In this document: positions 8,457-17,647 of the stretch, piece by piece
Layout of the letters: every line of letters begins with the position of its first letter
Position numbering within the stretch: position 1 is the stretch's first letter
From: Bacteroidota bacterium
GTDB taxonomy: Bacteria > Bacteroidota > Ignavibacteria > UBA10030 > UBA8401
Assembly: GCA_021796215.1 (NCBI GenBank)
Contig: JAJYOK010000008.1
Location: forward strand, 43,499 to 107,498
DNA: 64,000 nt
Direction of reading: 5' to 3'
The notes under the pieces: generated by a model
Databases searched by the model: none
Seen by the model: the letters and a program-made list of their open reading frames with translations, nothing else
Told to the model about the DNA's origin: nothing
Translations under genes and position numbers: made by a program

Positions 8457-9008
8457 TTATTTTGTGCCGCTCGACGCAGCAGTTTTTCCTGCTTTACGGC
8501 GGATGTATTCGCCTTCATACTTAATTCCTTTGCCTTTGTACGGCTCCGGCGGACGCAGTGATCGAATTTTTGCTGCCACCAAACCGACCAACTGTTTGTC
8601 ACTTCCGCTAATCATAATACTGGTTTGAGTGGGTGCTTCCAGTTTAATATCATCCGGAGCGCGAAATACGATCGGATGAGAATAGCCGAGCGCAAGCTGT
8701 AGAACTTTTCCTTTCATTTCCGCACGATAACCAACGCCGACAAGCTCGAGTTTTTTTGTATAGCCTGCCGTCACGCCTTTGATCATGTTGGCGATCAAAG
8801 CACGAAACAATCCGTGCAATGCGCGATGTTCTTTCACATCACTCGGGCGCGTGACAAGAACTTCTTCGCCTTTCACTTCTACAGTAATGTCGGGATGAAT
8901 CGCCGTGTTGAGCGTTCCTTTTGTTCCGCTCACTTTCACTGCTCCGTTTTTGATTTCCACTTTCACGCCCTTCGGAATCGGGACGGGCTTTCTTCCAATT
9001 CGTGACAC
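8457..9008 (-). CDS. rplF: 50S ribosomal protein L6
   Basis: L6, near the sarcin-ricin loop and factor-binding site. It has two repeated domains and 183 residues. The start chosen is the GTG before SRIGRKPVPIPKGV, which matches the family N-terminus and has AAGGAG about eight bases upstream. An in-frame ATG nine codons earlier would add an atypical leader. The C-terminal signature PEPYKGKGIKYEGEYIRRK is present. It follows rpsH by 36 nt. Confidence 0.97.
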   Translation of the reverse strand: MSRIGRKPVPIPKGVKVEIKNGAVKVSGTKGTLNTAIHPDITVEVKGEEVLVTRPSDVKEHRALHGLFRALIANMIKGVTAGYTKKLELVGVGYRAEMKGKVLQLALGYSHPIVFRAPDDIKLEAPTQTSIMISGSDKQLVGLVAAKIRSLRPPEPYKGKGIKYEGEYIRRKAGKTAASSGTK

Positions 9009-9044
9009 TGTATGCTCCTTAAAACTCCAATTCAAAAATAAAAT

Positions 9045-9440
9045 TTACCACACAAAGCACATGACTTCGCCGCCGAGATGTTCTTTCAGCGCCTGTTTGT
9101 TTGTCATGATACCTTTTGATGTCGAAATAATTGCGACACCTAATCCATTGTTGACACGCGGCAAATCATCGGCAGAGCGGTACCGGCGAATGCCCGGACG
9201 GCTGACACGGCGTAAGCCTGTAATAACACTCTGTCCGTTGTAATATTTTAATTGAATCCGAATCACGCCCTGCTTTTCATCTTCGACCATCGCATAATTC
9301 GTGATGAGCTTTTGTTCGTGAAGAATGCGCGTGATTTCTTTTTTCAGATTCGACGCCGGAATATCAACGCGCTTGTGATGTGCGCGAACCGCATTGCGAA
9401 GCCGAGTAAGATAATCTGCGATTGGATCAGACATTGACAT
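9045..9440 (-). CDS. rpsH: 30S ribosomal protein S8
   Basis: S8 binds the central domain of 16S rRNA and, in E. coli, represses the spc operon. It has 131 residues with DPIADYLTRLRNAVRAHH at the start. The C-terminal motif GLGVAIISTSKGIMTNKQA is diagnostic. The start could be the first Met or the third residue (MSMSD). It is 43 nt from rpsN. Confidence 0.98.
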   Translation of the reverse strand: MSMSDPIADYLTRLRNAVRAHHKRVDIPASNLKKEITRILHEQKLITNYAMVEDEKQGVIRIQLKYYNGQSVITGLRRVSRPGIRRYRSADDLPRVNNGLGVAIISTSKGIMTNKQALKEHLGGEVMCFVW

Positions 9441-9483
9441 TGAACATTACCTTCCTAAAAAATCATTGCAATGATATACTGAA

Positions 9484-9669
9484 CTACCAGCTTGCTTTCA
9501 GCACGCCGGGAATTTTTCCTTCCAGCGCCATCGAACGGAAGCACATTCTGCAAACGCCGAACTTGCGGATATAGGCACGGGGCCTTCCGCAAATGGTGCA
9601 GCGATTATGCTGACGCGTTTTGAATTTCGCCTTCCTTTTTGCTTTCACAACCATTGCTAAACGTGCCAC
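9484..9669 (-). CDS. rpsN: 30S ribosomal protein S14, zinc (type Z) form
   Basis: A short 61-residue S14 with two C-x2-C pairs ([20 protein letters not shown]). It is the zinc-dependent type Z paralogue (rpsZ) rather than the ~100-residue cysteine-free type. It lies 13 nt downstream of rplE in the standard spc position. No second S14 is seen in the window. Confidence 0.97.
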   Translation of the reverse strand: MARLAMVVKAKRKAKFKTRQHNRCTICGRPRAYIRKFGVCRMCFRSMALEGKIPGVLKASW

Positions 9670-9682
9670 AACAACTCCTGTT

Positions 9683-10348
9683 TTATCGTTGAATTTGTTC
9701 GCGTTTCACGAACGGCATTCCGAATCCTTTCAGCAGTTCCATTGCTTCAAGGTCCGTTTTCGCCGTTGTTACGAACGTAACATCCATTCCGCTCAATCGC
9801 GTTACTTTATCAGCGTCAATTTCACGGAAAATAATTTGCTCTTTTATTCCCAGCGTATAATTTCCGCGGCCGTCAAAAGATTTATCCGACACACCCCGGA
9901 AATCTCGGATCTGCGGCATGGCAACACTGACTAACCGATCAAGAAATTCGTACATCTTTCTCGAACGCAGTGTTACACGTGCACCGATTGGAACTCCCTG
10001 GCGCAATTTGAAATTCGAGATCGCTTTTTTCGCTTTGGTGATTGCAGGTTTCTGTCCCGTAATCGCCGCCATCTCTTGCGCTGCAATTTCCAAAAGCTTT
10101 GCATCCTGCGTCGCCATCCCGATTCCGCTGTTCACGGAAATTTTTTCGAGACGGGGAACCTGCATGATGCTTTTATAGGAAAAGCGTTTCATCAACGCAG
10201 GGACAATTTCTTTTTTGTACAGTTCGAAGAGGCGGGGTGAAGCGCCTTTCTCCTGCTTGTGAGAAGCTTTAGCTTCCTTCGATTCCGTTTTCTGTGATGC
10301 TTTTTTTTCTTTTTCTTTTGCCATAGCTGTGTTATCAGTGTGTGCCAT
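9683..10348 (-). CDS. rplE: 50S ribosomal protein L5 with a charged N-terminal extension
   Basis: L5 binds 5S rRNA and contacts P-site tRNA. The core from about residue 39 ([16 protein letters not shown]) is normal, with [20 protein letters not shown] and a typical C-terminus. About 38 residues rich in Lys, Glu, Ala and Ser precede it, giving 221 residues against the usual ~180. A second Met at residue 9 is an alternative start. Neither candidate has a convincing Shine-Dalgarno sequence, so the exact start is uncertain. Confidence 0.95.
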   Translation of the reverse strand: MAHTDNTAMAKEKEKKASQKTESKEAKASHKQEKGASPRLFELYKKEIVPALMKRFSYKSIMQVPRLEKISVNSGIGMATQDAKLLEIAAQEMAAITGQKPAITKAKKAISNFKLRQGVPIGARVTLRSRKMYEFLDRLVSVAMPQIRDFRGVSDKSFDGRGNYTLGIKEQIIFREIDADKVTRLSGMDVTFVTTAKTDLEAMELLKGFGMPFVKREQIQR

Positions 10349-10378
10349 GTTATTCGCATAGCACCGATGGATGTAAGC

Positions 10379-10702
10379 TTAAAACATTTCGCCGCAATTG
10401 CGGCAAATTCTCATCGTTGTTTTTTTGCCGGACGCTGCATCAGTAACATGCTTATGACCAATACGCGTCGGTGCGCTGCATTTCGGGCATTTCACCATCA
10501 CGTTCGATGCGTGGATTGGCGCTTCCTTCTGCACGACACCGCCCTGTGGATTTTGCTGCGACGGCTTTGTGTGCCGCTTGATCATATTCACGCCTTCAAT
10601 GATGATCCGGTTTGTTGCGGGAAATACTTTTAATACTTTCCCTTCTTTGCTGAGATAGTTGCCGGTTTTGACAACGACTGTATCATTTTTATGAACATGC
10701 AT
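10379..10702 (-). CDS. rplX: 50S ribosomal protein L24
   Basis: L24 initiates 50S assembly. It has 107 residues with an N-terminal KOW motif (KNDTVVVKTGNYLSKEGKVL) and a zinc ribbon with CPKC and CRNC pairs near the end. The ATG at 10702 is chosen over an in-frame TTG two codons upstream, because AAAGAG is well placed for the ATG. It lies 20 nt from rplN and 30 nt from rplE. Confidence 0.96.
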   Translation of the reverse strand: MHVHKNDTVVVKTGNYLSKEGKVLKVFPATNRIIIEGVNMIKRHTKPSQQNPQGGVVQKEAPIHASNVMVKCPKCSAPTRIGHKHVTDAASGKKTTMRICRNCGEMF

Positions 10703-10722
10703 AATCAAACTCTTTGATAAAG

Positions 10723-11091
10723 TTATAATACTTCAGGTGCAAGCGAGACAATCTTCATGAATTGTTTTTCCCGCAGTTCGCGCGCAACAGGACCGAAGAT
10801 GCGTGTTCCACGCGGTTCGTTTAGCGGAGTGATCAACACAACGGCATTCTCATCAAACCGAATAAAGGAACCGTCTTTGCGGCCGACTTCTTTTTTTGTC
10901 CGGACAACAACGGCGCGGGAAACTTCGCCTTTCTTCACTCCGGCTCCCGGAATAGCCGACTTTACAGACACCACGACCAAATCGCCGACACTGGCGTACC
11001 GGCGGTCATGACCGCCAAGAACACGGATGCAGCGCACTTTTTTCGCGCCTGAATTATCCGCCACTACGAGATTCGTTTCTTCCTGAATCAT
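10723..11091 (-). CDS. rplN: 50S ribosomal protein L14
   Basis: L14 forms the intersubunit bridge with 16S helix 44. It has 122 residues, the exact family length. It starts [19 protein letters not shown] and contains [20 protein letters not shown]. First gene of the spc block, 20 nt after rpsQ. Confidence 0.99.
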   Translation of the reverse strand: MIQEETNLVVADNSGAKKVRCIRVLGGHDRRYASVGDLVVVSVKSAIPGAGVKKGEVSRAVVVRTKKEVGRKDGSFIRFDENAVVLITPLNEPRGTRIFGPVARELREKQFMKIVSLAPEVL

Positions 11092-11111
11092 GACATACTC
11101 CTGAGGATCAA

Positions 11112-11372
11112 TTACTTTGCCTTTGTGACAACTTCAACCAGGCGCCAGCGTTTCATTTTGCTGAGAGGCCGGGTTTCCATGATTTTCACCGTATCGCCGA
11201 CTGCCGCTTCGCCTTTTTCATCGTGCGCCATCAGCTTTGATGTCTGACGGAAATATTTCTTGTACAATTTGTGCGGCACGCGCCGTTCAATCGCGACGAC
11301 AATGCTTTTCGCCATTTTCGCGCTGACAACTTTTCCAACGCGTGTTTTGCGCCGGGTCGTTCGGTTATTCAT
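11112..11372 (-). CDS. rpsQ: 30S ribosomal protein S17
   Basis: Early-assembly protein S17, an OB fold. The start at 11372 ([17 protein letters not shown]) is chosen because GGAG lies upstream and the length becomes a normal 86 residues. This start overlaps the rpmC stop codon by eight bases (ATGAATAA), which suggests translational coupling. An upstream in-frame ATG would add ten non-conserved residues. [20 protein letters not shown] and [16 protein letters not shown] segments mark the family. Confidence 0.95.
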   Translation of the reverse strand: MNNRTTRRKTRVGKVVSAKMAKSIVVAIERRVPHKLYKKYFRQTSKLMAHDEKGEAAVGDTVKIMETRPLSKMKRWRLVEVVTKAK

Positions 11373-11598
11373 TCGTCGTGCTCTCCGTTCCCGATGCGGC
11401 AACCGCCGCTTTCGTTTTGCGTTCTGTTAATATCGTTCTCATCCGGGCAATATCCCGGCGGATGTGACCGATTTCAGCAGTGTTATCAATCTGCTTGGTC
11501 GCTTTTTGGAATTTCATGTGAGCAAGATTTTCCTGCTCTTCGATAATTCTCTTCTCCAATTCGACATCAGAGAGTTGACGGACTTCAAATGCTTTCAT
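11365..11598 (-). CDS. rpmC: 50S ribosomal protein L29
   Basis: L29 at the peptide exit tunnel, part of the trigger factor/SRP docking site. It has 77 residues in two helices ([20 protein letters not shown] and [17 protein letters not shown]) plus a short tail. Its last codons overlap the start of rpsQ. It follows rplP by 15 nt. Confidence 0.97.
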   Translation of the reverse strand: MKAFEVRQLSDVELEKRIIEEQENLAHMKFQKATKQIDNTAEIGHIRRDIARMRTILTERKTKAAVAASGTESTTNE

Positions 11599-11613
11599 AG
11601 AATCGTACTTGAA

Positions 11614-12036
11614 TTAATGGGCTTCGTAATCGAAGCGTGTAACAAATTTTGTTCTGATTGCCAGCTTGTGCGCGGCAAGCATCAGCGCTTCGTGCGCCAG
11701 TTCTTTTTTTACACCGCCTATTTCGAACATGACCGTGCCGGGTTTTACGACCGCGACCCAGAATTCCGGGTTTCCTTTACCGCTTCCCATACGTGTTTCT
11801 GCGGGTTTCTTCGTTACCGGCTTATCCGGAAAAATACGAATCCACACCTTGCCTTCACGTTTCATCATGCGGGTCAGCGCAACACGGGCAGCTTCGATCT
11901 GTCGCTGCGTAATCCAGCCGGGCTGCATTGCCTTGAGTCCGAAATCGCCGAAGGAAACCTGAGCGCCGCGCGTTGCCACGCCGGTCATTCGCCCGCGCTG
12001 CGATTTTCTGTATTTGACACGTTTCGGCATTAACAT
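11614..12036 (-). CDS. rplP: 50S ribosomal protein L16
   Basis: L16 contacts the A-site tRNA elbow and 5S rRNA. It has 140 residues and starts [17 protein letters not shown], matching the family N-terminus. It contains the conserved [19 protein letters not shown] loop, whose arginine is the usual hydroxylation site in E. coli. It lies 40 nt after rpsC and 15 nt before rpmC. Confidence 0.98.
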   Translation of the reverse strand: MLMPKRVKYRKSQRGRMTGVATRGAQVSFGDFGLKAMQPGWITQRQIEAARVALTRMMKREGKVWIRIFPDKPVTKKPAETRMGSGKGNPEFWVAVVKPGTVMFEIGGVKKELAHEALMLAAHKLAIRTKFVTRFDYEAH

Positions 12037-12076
12037 AATATTAGAACTCCAGTTTCGATCTGAAAAATAATTTCAT

Positions 12077-12715
12077 TTAACGGCTGCTCGAGCCTAAAAC
12101 TTCGCCTTTGCAAATCCACACTTTGACGCCAATTAATCCGTAGATTGTTTGCGCCGCGGTGTTTGCATAATCAATATCCGCACGCAGCGTATGGAGCGGA
12201 ATTCGTCCTTCTTTGTATTGTTCGCGGCGCGCCATTTCCGAGCCGCCAAGCCTGCCGCTGCACATCACGCGAATTCCCTCTGCACCCATGCGCATTGCAG
12301 CGGTAATCGCCTGCTTCATTGCGCGTCGGAATGAAATGCGTCCTTCGAGCTGCGATGCAATATTTTCTGCAACAAGGAACGCATCCAATTCGGGGCGCTT
12401 GATTTCGCTGATAAGAATTTTCACTTCCTTGCTGGTAACTTTTTTCAACTCTTCTTCGAGCTGTGAAATTTCTTTTCCGCTTTTGCCGATTACAATACCC
12501 GGCCGCGAGGTATGAATCGTAATGCGTGCGTTTTTTGCTGTCCGCTCGATTTGAATGCGGGAGACGCCCGCTTTTTTCAAACGGTTCCGGACATAATTTC
12601 TGATCATGACATCTTCGTTCAGCTTCCCCGCGAATCCCTTTTCTTCATACCAGTTGGAATCCCAGGTTCGAATAACTCCTAAGCGAAAACCGATTGGATG
12701 TGTTTTTTGTCCCAA
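12077..12715 (-). CDS. rpsC: 30S ribosomal protein S3
   Basis: S3 lines the mRNA entry tunnel with S4 and S5. It has 212 residues: start [22 protein letters not shown] domain with [20 protein letters not shown], and a C-terminal domain with [18 protein letters not shown]. Located 69 nt after rplV, a slightly wide gap with no recognisable element. Confidence 0.98.
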   Translation of the reverse strand: MGQKTHPIGFRLGVIRTWDSNWYEEKGFAGKLNEDVMIRNYVRNRLKKAGVSRIQIERTAKNARITIHTSRPGIVIGKSGKEISQLEEELKKVTSKEVKILISEIKRPELDAFLVAENIASQLEGRISFRRAMKQAITAAMRMGAEGIRVMCSGRLGGSEMARREQYKEGRIPLHTLRADIDYANTAAQTIYGLIGVKVWICKGEVLGSSSR

Positions 12716-12784
12716 AGTAATCTCCTACAACCCGTAACGGTGATTGAAATTCATAGTTGTATTCCTCATGCTGTGAGTTGTTTT

Positions 12785-13138
12785 TTATTTCTTTACGTCG
12801 CGCTGCGCAACAATAATGGTGACATGGTTCGAGCGTTTCAACATACGAAATGCGCGTCCCTGGGGTGCCGGCAAAATCCGCTTCATAGACGGGCCGCCGT
12901 CAACAAAACATTCCTTCACATACAACGAGTCGGTATCAACCCTGCCAGCATCATCTTTGTTTTGAATATTGGCAATGGCAGAGCGCAGCACTTTTTCTGC
13001 CGCTTTCGATGCATGCTTCGGCGAAAAATGAAGGATGTTCAATGCATCGCCGACCGATTTGTTACGGATGAGATCAATGATTAATCTCATTTTTCGCGGC
13101 GACGTTCCGATAAATCTGTTAATTGCTTTTGCTTCCAT
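12785..13138 (-). CDS. rplV: 50S ribosomal protein L22
   Basis: L22 has a long beta hairpin that lines the exit tunnel near the macrolide site. The start is placed at the ATG (13138) with GGAG nine bases upstream; a TTG two codons earlier is less likely. This gives 117 residues. SPRKMRLIIDLIRNKSVGDA and the hairpin tip GRAFRMLKRSNHVTI are intact, with no insertion or deletion of the kind linked to macrolide resistance seen by eye. Confidence 0.97.
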   Translation of the reverse strand: MEAKAINRFIGTSPRKMRLIIDLIRNKSVGDALNILHFSPKHASKAAEKVLRSAIANIQNKDDAGRVDTDSLYVKECFVDGGPSMKRILPAPQGRAFRMLKRSNHVTIIVAQRDVKK

Positions 13139-13176
13139 ACACAAACTCCGATTGAAAAATCCCTTCGGGATACTCG

Positions 13177-13464
13177 TTACGCAGGCGTCGTTGTCGTTTC
13201 TGATTTCAGGCCGGGATGCCCGCGGAAAATCCTCGTCGGTGCAAACTCGCCCAATTTGTGTCCAACCATCGCTTCCTGAATATACACCGGAATAAATTTG
13301 TTGCCGTTATGAACGGCAAACGTGTGACCGACAAACTCCGGCGAAATAGTTGACGACCGCGACCATGTCTTAATGACTTGTTTGCGGTTTGCTTTATTCA
13401 GCTCTTCGACCTTTTTTAACAGCTTCGGGTCAATGAACGGGCCTTTTTTTACTGAACGACTCAT
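13177..13464 (-). CDS. rpsS: 30S ribosomal protein S19
   Basis: S19 in the 30S head, a partner of S13. It has 95 residues with the family N-terminus [20 protein letters not shown] and the motif [35 protein letters not shown] is the conserved C-terminal segment. It is 20 nt downstream of rplB and 38 nt upstream of rplV. Confidence 0.99.
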   Translation of the reverse strand: MSRSVKKGPFIDPKLLKKVEELNKANRKQVIKTWSRSSTISPEFVGHTFAVHNGNKFIPVYIQEAMVGHKLGEFAPTRIFRGHPGLKSETTTTPA

Positions 13465-13484
13465 AGATTCACTTTAGTTGAGTG

Positions 13485-14309
13485 TTACTTACGACGCTTT
13501 ACAATGTATTTATTCGATTCTTTTTTCCGCTTTCGCGTTTTCAGACCTTTCGACTTCTGCCCCCACGGGCTTACCGGATGTCCGCCGCCCGATGTTTTTC
13601 CTTCACCGCCGCCCATCGGATGATCAACCGGATTCATCGCAACACCGCGGACGTGCGAACGAATGCCAAGCCAGCGGGAACGTCCCGCTTTTCCGATGCT
13701 GATGTTTTCATGATCGAGATTGCTCAACATGCCGATCGTTGCGTAACAATTGCCGCGCACGTTGCGAATTTCACCGGAAGGAAATTTCAACAACACAAAA
13801 TCGCCTTCCTTCGCCTGAACGATTGCAAAATTTCCCGCGCTTCGTGCAACCTGCCCGCCCTTGCCTTCCCGCATCTCAACGTTATGCACCTGTGAGTTCA
13901 CAGGAATATTCTTCAATGGAAGCGCGTTCCCGATTTTTATTTCAACTTCATTGCCCGCGACAATCTGATCGTTTACTTTCAGTCCTTCAGGCGCGAGTAC
14001 ATATTTTTTTTCTCCGTCAGGATAGACAACAAGCGCAATGCGCGTTGAGCGGTTTGGATCATACTCAATAGCGAGAACTTTTGCAGCGACATCATGTTTT
14101 GCGCGTTTGAAATCAATCACGCGGTAGCGGCGTTTGTGCCCGCCTCCGCGGTGACGCGATGTGACCCGGCCAAGATTATTTCGTCCGCCTGATTTTTTAA
14201 TCGGCGCAAGCAATGATTTTTCCGGTTCAGTTTTCGTTACCTCTTCGAACGTTGAGATCGAATAGTAACGAGTCGCAGGCGTATTTGGTTTTAATTTACG
14301 AATTGCCAT
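13485..14309 (-). CDS. rplB: 50S ribosomal protein L2
   Basis: L2 lies at the peptidyl-transferase region and binds 23S domain IV. It has 274 residues. The core includes [20 protein letters not shown] and the C-terminal loop [20 protein letters not shown] with the conserved histidine. The tail ([18 protein letters not shown]) is basic, as usual. It is 20 nt after rplW. Confidence 0.99.
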   Translation of the reverse strand: MAIRKLKPNTPATRYYSISTFEEVTKTEPEKSLLAPIKKSGGRNNLGRVTSRHRGGGHKRRYRVIDFKRAKHDVAAKVLAIEYDPNRSTRIALVVYPDGEKKYVLAPEGLKVNDQIVAGNEVEIKIGNALPLKNIPVNSQVHNVEMREGKGGQVARSAGNFAIVQAKEGDFVLLKFPSGEIRNVRGNCYATIGMLSNLDHENISIGKAGRSRWLGIRSHVRGVAMNPVDHPMGGGEGKTSGGGHPVSPWGQKSKGLKTRKRKKESNKYIVKRRK

Positions 14310-14329
14310 AAGTTTTTCTCGCTGCTGCT

Positions 14330-14620
14330 TTATACGTTCTCGAAGAAATCAATCTTCTGATCTTTTGCGAGCGTTACGATCGCTTTTTTGAAATCGGCGC
14401 GTCTTCCGGGAATCCGTCCGCGCTTTGTCATCTGCGCTTTCGTTTTCCCTTTCACATTCACGACACGAACACTTGTCACACTGACGCTGAATTTTTTCTC
14501 GACGGCTTTTGCAATATCAATTTTGTTTGCTACACCATCCACCTCAAATGCGTATTGGCGCTGCTCGCCAAGTGCAGTCATTTTTTCAGTAATAATAGGA
14601 CGCTTAAGAATTACGCTCAT
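14330..14620 (-). CDS. rplW: 50S ribosomal protein L23
   Basis: L23 at the tunnel exit, a docking site for trigger factor and SRP. It has 96 residues: [20 protein letters not shown] at the start, then [20 protein letters not shown] and [19 protein letters not shown]. It follows rplD by 12 nt and precedes rplB by 20 nt. Confidence 0.98.
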   Translation of the reverse strand: MSVILKRPIITEKMTALGEQRQYAFEVDGVANKIDIAKAVEKKFSVSVTSVRVVNVKGKTKAQMTKRGRIPGRRADFKKAIVTLAKDQKIDFFENV

Positions 14621-14632
14621 TGCATTCTCTCA

Positions 14633-15265
14633 TCAATTTGAAAATGTTTTCTGAAGAGCTTCAACCGCGCTTTTCTGCATTACCAGCACTGCGCTGTCCA
14701 TGATTTCATACGTCGAAGCTTTTGCCGCTTCGAGAACATTCAGTTTTTGAATATTGCGGCTCGAAAGAAGAACGTTTTTGTCCACCTTCGGAACAAGGAA
14801 CAGAGTTTTCTTTGATGAAAGCTGTAATGCGTCGAGCACCGTTTTCATCTCTTTTGTTTTCGGCTCATCGAGTGTGAAATCTTCGACGATAACAATATTC
14901 GAACCTTTCGCTTTATAGGACAACGCCGATTTTCTTGCAAGAATTTTCACTTTTGCCGGCAGCTTCACAACATAATCGTGCGGATGGGGGCCGAATATCG
15001 TACCGCCGCCAATTTGCAGCGGCGAACGGCTGGTTCCTTGACGCGCGCGTCCGGTTTTTTTCTGCGCAAACGGTTTTTTACCGCCGCCGCGCACATCGGA
15101 GCGCTCTTTCGTTTGATGCGTTCCGTGCCGCTGGTTCGCCATGTATGAACGCACCGCAAGGTAAATCGCATGATCGTTCGGCGCAATTTCAAAAATTTCC
15201 GGTATGAGTGTTACCGTCTCACCGGATTTCGAACCATCTTTTTTCAGCACTTCTATTTTCATCAT
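14633..15265 (-). CDS. rplD: 50S ribosomal protein L4
   Basis: L4 contributes a loop to the exit-tunnel constriction. In E. coli it also represses the S10 operon; no such leader was identified here. It has 210 residues, with the loop region GTHQTKERSDVRGGGKKPFA and KTGRARQGTSRSP intact. Two tandem ATGs make the start ambiguous by one codon. It is 42 nt after rplC. Confidence 0.98.
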   Translation of the reverse strand: MMKIEVLKKDGSKSGETVTLIPEIFEIAPNDHAIYLAVRSYMANQRHGTHQTKERSDVRGGGKKPFAQKKTGRARQGTSRSPLQIGGGTIFGPHPHDYVVKLPAKVKILARKSALSYKAKGSNIVIVEDFTLDEPKTKEMKTVLDALQLSSKKTLFLVPKVDKNVLLSSRNIQKLNVLEAAKASTYEIMDSAVLVMQKSAVEALQKTFSN

Positions 15266-15307
15266 TCAAGCACTCTCTTCAAGAAGTTCCGCAAAAGCGA
15301 AACAAAA

Positions 15308-15928
15308 TTATTTCCTGATTTCGACATATGTGTTCTTCGCTCCGGGAATCGAGCCTTTCACCAAAATCAAATTCGATTCCGGAATGACTTTTACAACGAC
15401 AAGATTTTTCACAGTGACATTGTCGAATCCCATACGACCCGCCATGCGCATTCCTTTGAATACGCGCGATGGATACGACGATGAGCCAATCGAACCCGGC
15501 GCACGCACACGGTCTGACTGGCCGTGCGTTGTCATTCCAACACCGGAAAAGTGATGGCGGCGAACAACGCCCTGAAACCCTTTTCCTTTTGACTTTGCCG
15601 TAACAGAGACTTTATCTCCTTTTGCAAACACATCTACCTTCACCTCTGCGCCAATTTTCAAATCTGCGGAATTGAAATTTTGAAATTCACGCAGCAAGCG
15701 CAGCGCCTTAGTGCTCGCCTTAGCAAAGTGACCTTGAAGGGCTTTTGTGAAAAGGCGATCGGGTTTTTCATCAAAACCCAATTGCACGGCCTCGTAGCCG
15801 TCCCGTTCTTTGGTCCGGATTTGTGTAACATAACAAGGTCCCGCTTCGATGACGGTGCATGGAATAGAAATTCCATTCTCATCATAGATACTTGTCATGC
15901 CGATTTTTTTACCTAATAAACCGCTCAC
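15308..15928 (-). CDS. rplC: 50S ribosomal protein L3
   Basis: L3 approaches the peptidyl-transferase centre with a long loop. It has 206 residues. Conserved parts are [20 protein letters not shown] and the loop [20 protein letters not shown], which includes the glutamine methylated in E. coli. An 83-nt gap separates it from rpsJ and contains a short GC-rich hairpin near 15969-15987 with no known role. Confidence 0.98.
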   Translation of the reverse strand: MSGLLGKKIGMTSIYDENGISIPCTVIEAGPCYVTQIRTKERDGYEAVQLGFDEKPDRLFTKALQGHFAKASTKALRLLREFQNFNSADLKIGAEVKVDVFAKGDKVSVTAKSKGKGFQGVVRRHHFSGVGMTTHGQSDRVRAPGSIGSSSYPSRVFKGMRMAGRMGFDNVTVKNLVVVKVIPESNLILVKGSIPGAKNTYVEIRK

Positions 15929-16011
15929 AATAATAAACTCCTTCGGTATCTTTTTTCGAAACCGGAAACTCCGGAATGCATTCGGAGGTGAACACTCCGG
16001 AAGAGAATCGT

Positions 16012-16320
16012 TTAGACTTTGATTTCGACATCCACACCAGCCGGCAGATCAAGCTTCATCAACGCATCCACCGTTTTTGTTCCTGATGTGAGAATATCAA
16101 TCAGCCGTTTATGGGAACGAGTCTCAAACTGTTCGCGTGACTTCTTATCAACATGCGGCGAGCGCAGTACCGTGTAGAGCGATCTTCGCGTCGGCAGGGG
16201 AATAGGGCCAGAAACCACGGCGCCCGTTGACTTCACAGTCTTAATAATTTTCTCCGCCGACTTGTCGATAAGATTATGGTCGTACGACTTTAACTTGATG
16301 CGTATTTTTTGACCAGCCAC
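16012..16320 (-). CDS. rpsJ: 30S ribosomal protein S10 / NusE
   Basis: S10 serves in the 30S head and as NusE, the NusG-binding antitermination partner. The GTG start at 16320, before [18 protein letters not shown], gives exactly 102 residues and is preceded by AAAGGAG at good spacing. A longer reading from 16383 adds 21 unlikely residues. [20 protein letters not shown] is the family signature. First gene of the S10 block, 66 nt downstream of tuf. Confidence 0.96.
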   Translation of the reverse strand: MAGQKIRIKLKSYDHNLIDKSAEKIIKTVKSTGAVVSGPIPLPTRRSLYTVLRSPHVDKKSREQFETRSHKRLIDILTSGTKTVDALMKLDLPAGVDVEIKV

Positions 16321-16386
16321 AGCATAACTCCTTTGAAATGCGGTCTGTTTTTTTGCAGACCGCATCACGGAAAAAGAAAACATTAT

Positions 16387-17598
16387 TTATTCAATAATCT
16401 TTGTTACAATACCGGAACCGACTGTGCGTCCGCCTTCACGAATAGCGAAACGAAGTTTTTCTTCCATCGCTATCGGCGAAATCAGTTCGATCGTCATGCT
16501 GTCCACGTTATCGCCCGGCATAACCATTTCCACTCCCTGTGGAAGCGTGACAACGCCCGTTACATCGGTTGTGCGGAAGTAGAACTGCGGACGATAGCCA
16601 TTCAAAAACGGCGTATGGCGCCCGCCTTCTTCTTTCTTCAACACATACACTTGAGCGGTAAATTTTTTGTGCGGCGTAATCGAGCCCGGTTTTGCAATAA
16701 CCATGCCGCGCTCAAGTTCGTTCTTTTCAATGCCGCGGAGAAGAAGTCCGGCATTGTCGCCGGCGACAACTTCATCCAGTTCTTTGCGGAACATTTCTGC
16801 ACCGGTCACAACCGTCTTTTTGTGCTGTCCCAGTCCAATCACTTCAACTTCGTCGCCGACCTTTGCACGTCCGCGATCAACTCTGCCCGTACCAACAGTG
16901 CCACGGCCGGTAATAGAGAATACATCTTCCACCGGCATCAAAAACGGTTTGTCAACATCGCGCTGCGGAAGAGGAATATAGCTGTCAACCGCATCCATCA
17001 ATTTGTAGATGCACTCAAAAGCAGGATCATCCGTTTTTACATCCGGACGAAGTGCAGCTTCCATTGCTTTCAACGCCGAACCGCGGACAATCGGAATCTC
17101 GTCGCCGGGAAATTGGTACGATTTCAACAAATCGCGCATTTCCATTTCAACAAGGTCCAACAGTTCAGGATCATCAACCGCATCAACTTTATTCAAAAAG
17201 ACTACGATACGCGGCACGCCAACCTGACGTGCAAGAAGTATGTGTTCGCGCGTTTGCGGCATTGGTCCGTCGGTACCAGCAACCACAAGAATGGCGCCGT
17301 CCATCTGCGCCGCACCGGTGATCATGTTCTTCACATAATCGGCGTGACCCGGACAGTCAACGTGCGCATAGTGACGCTTTTCGGTCGAATACTCGACGTG
17401 TGCAGTTGCAATGGTGATTCCACGCGCCTTTTCTTCCGGAGCATTGTCAATGCTGTCGAACGTGCGGACAGACGATAAACCTTTCTTCGCCAAGACCATC
17501 GTGATTGCAGCGGTCAAGGTTGTTTTCCCGTGATCAATGTGGCCGATTGTTCCGACATTGACATGCGGTTTGCTGCGATCAAATTTTTCTTTTGCCAT
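16387..17598 (-). CDS. tuf: Elongation factor Tu
   Basis: GTPase that delivers aminoacyl-tRNA to the ribosome. It has 403 residues: P-loop GHIDHGKTT at 19-27, switch I with [13 protein letters not shown] (the common consensus is ERGITINTAHVEY), [12 protein letters not shown] in switch II and NKVD in G4. Domains 2 and 3 follow, including [20 protein letters not shown]. It lies in the str position (fusA-tuf). It is the only tuf in the window: the second copy often found after the tRNA-Thr/Tyr/Gly/Thr cluster is missing here. Confidence 0.99.
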   Translation of the reverse strand: MAKEKFDRSKPHVNVGTIGHIDHGKTTLTAAITMVLAKKGLSSVRTFDSIDNAPEEKARGITIATAHVEYSTEKRHYAHVDCPGHADYVKNMITGAAQMDGAILVVAGTDGPMPQTREHILLARQVGVPRIVVFLNKVDAVDDPELLDLVEMEMRDLLKSYQFPGDEIPIVRGSALKAMEAALRPDVKTDDPAFECIYKLMDAVDSYIPLPQRDVDKPFLMPVEDVFSITGRGTVGTGRVDRGRAKVGDEVEVIGLGQHKKTVVTGAEMFRKELDEVVAGDNAGLLLRGIEKNELERGMVIAKPGSITPHKKFTAQVYVLKKEEGGRHTPFLNGYRPQFYFRTTDVTGVVTLPQGVEMVMPGDNVDSMTIELISPIAMEEKLRFAIREGGRTVGSGIVTKIIE

Positions 17599-17647
17599 AA
17601 GGATGTCTCCTTTAGTATAGATAAGAAGATGAGTTAATCATTGTTGC

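Noticed and set aside
16309..17478. A 389-codon open frame on the plus strand opposite tuf
   Set aside because: It is a shadow of the highly biased tuf codons; it has no family resemblance, no ribosome-binding site and lies wholly antisense to a certain gene.
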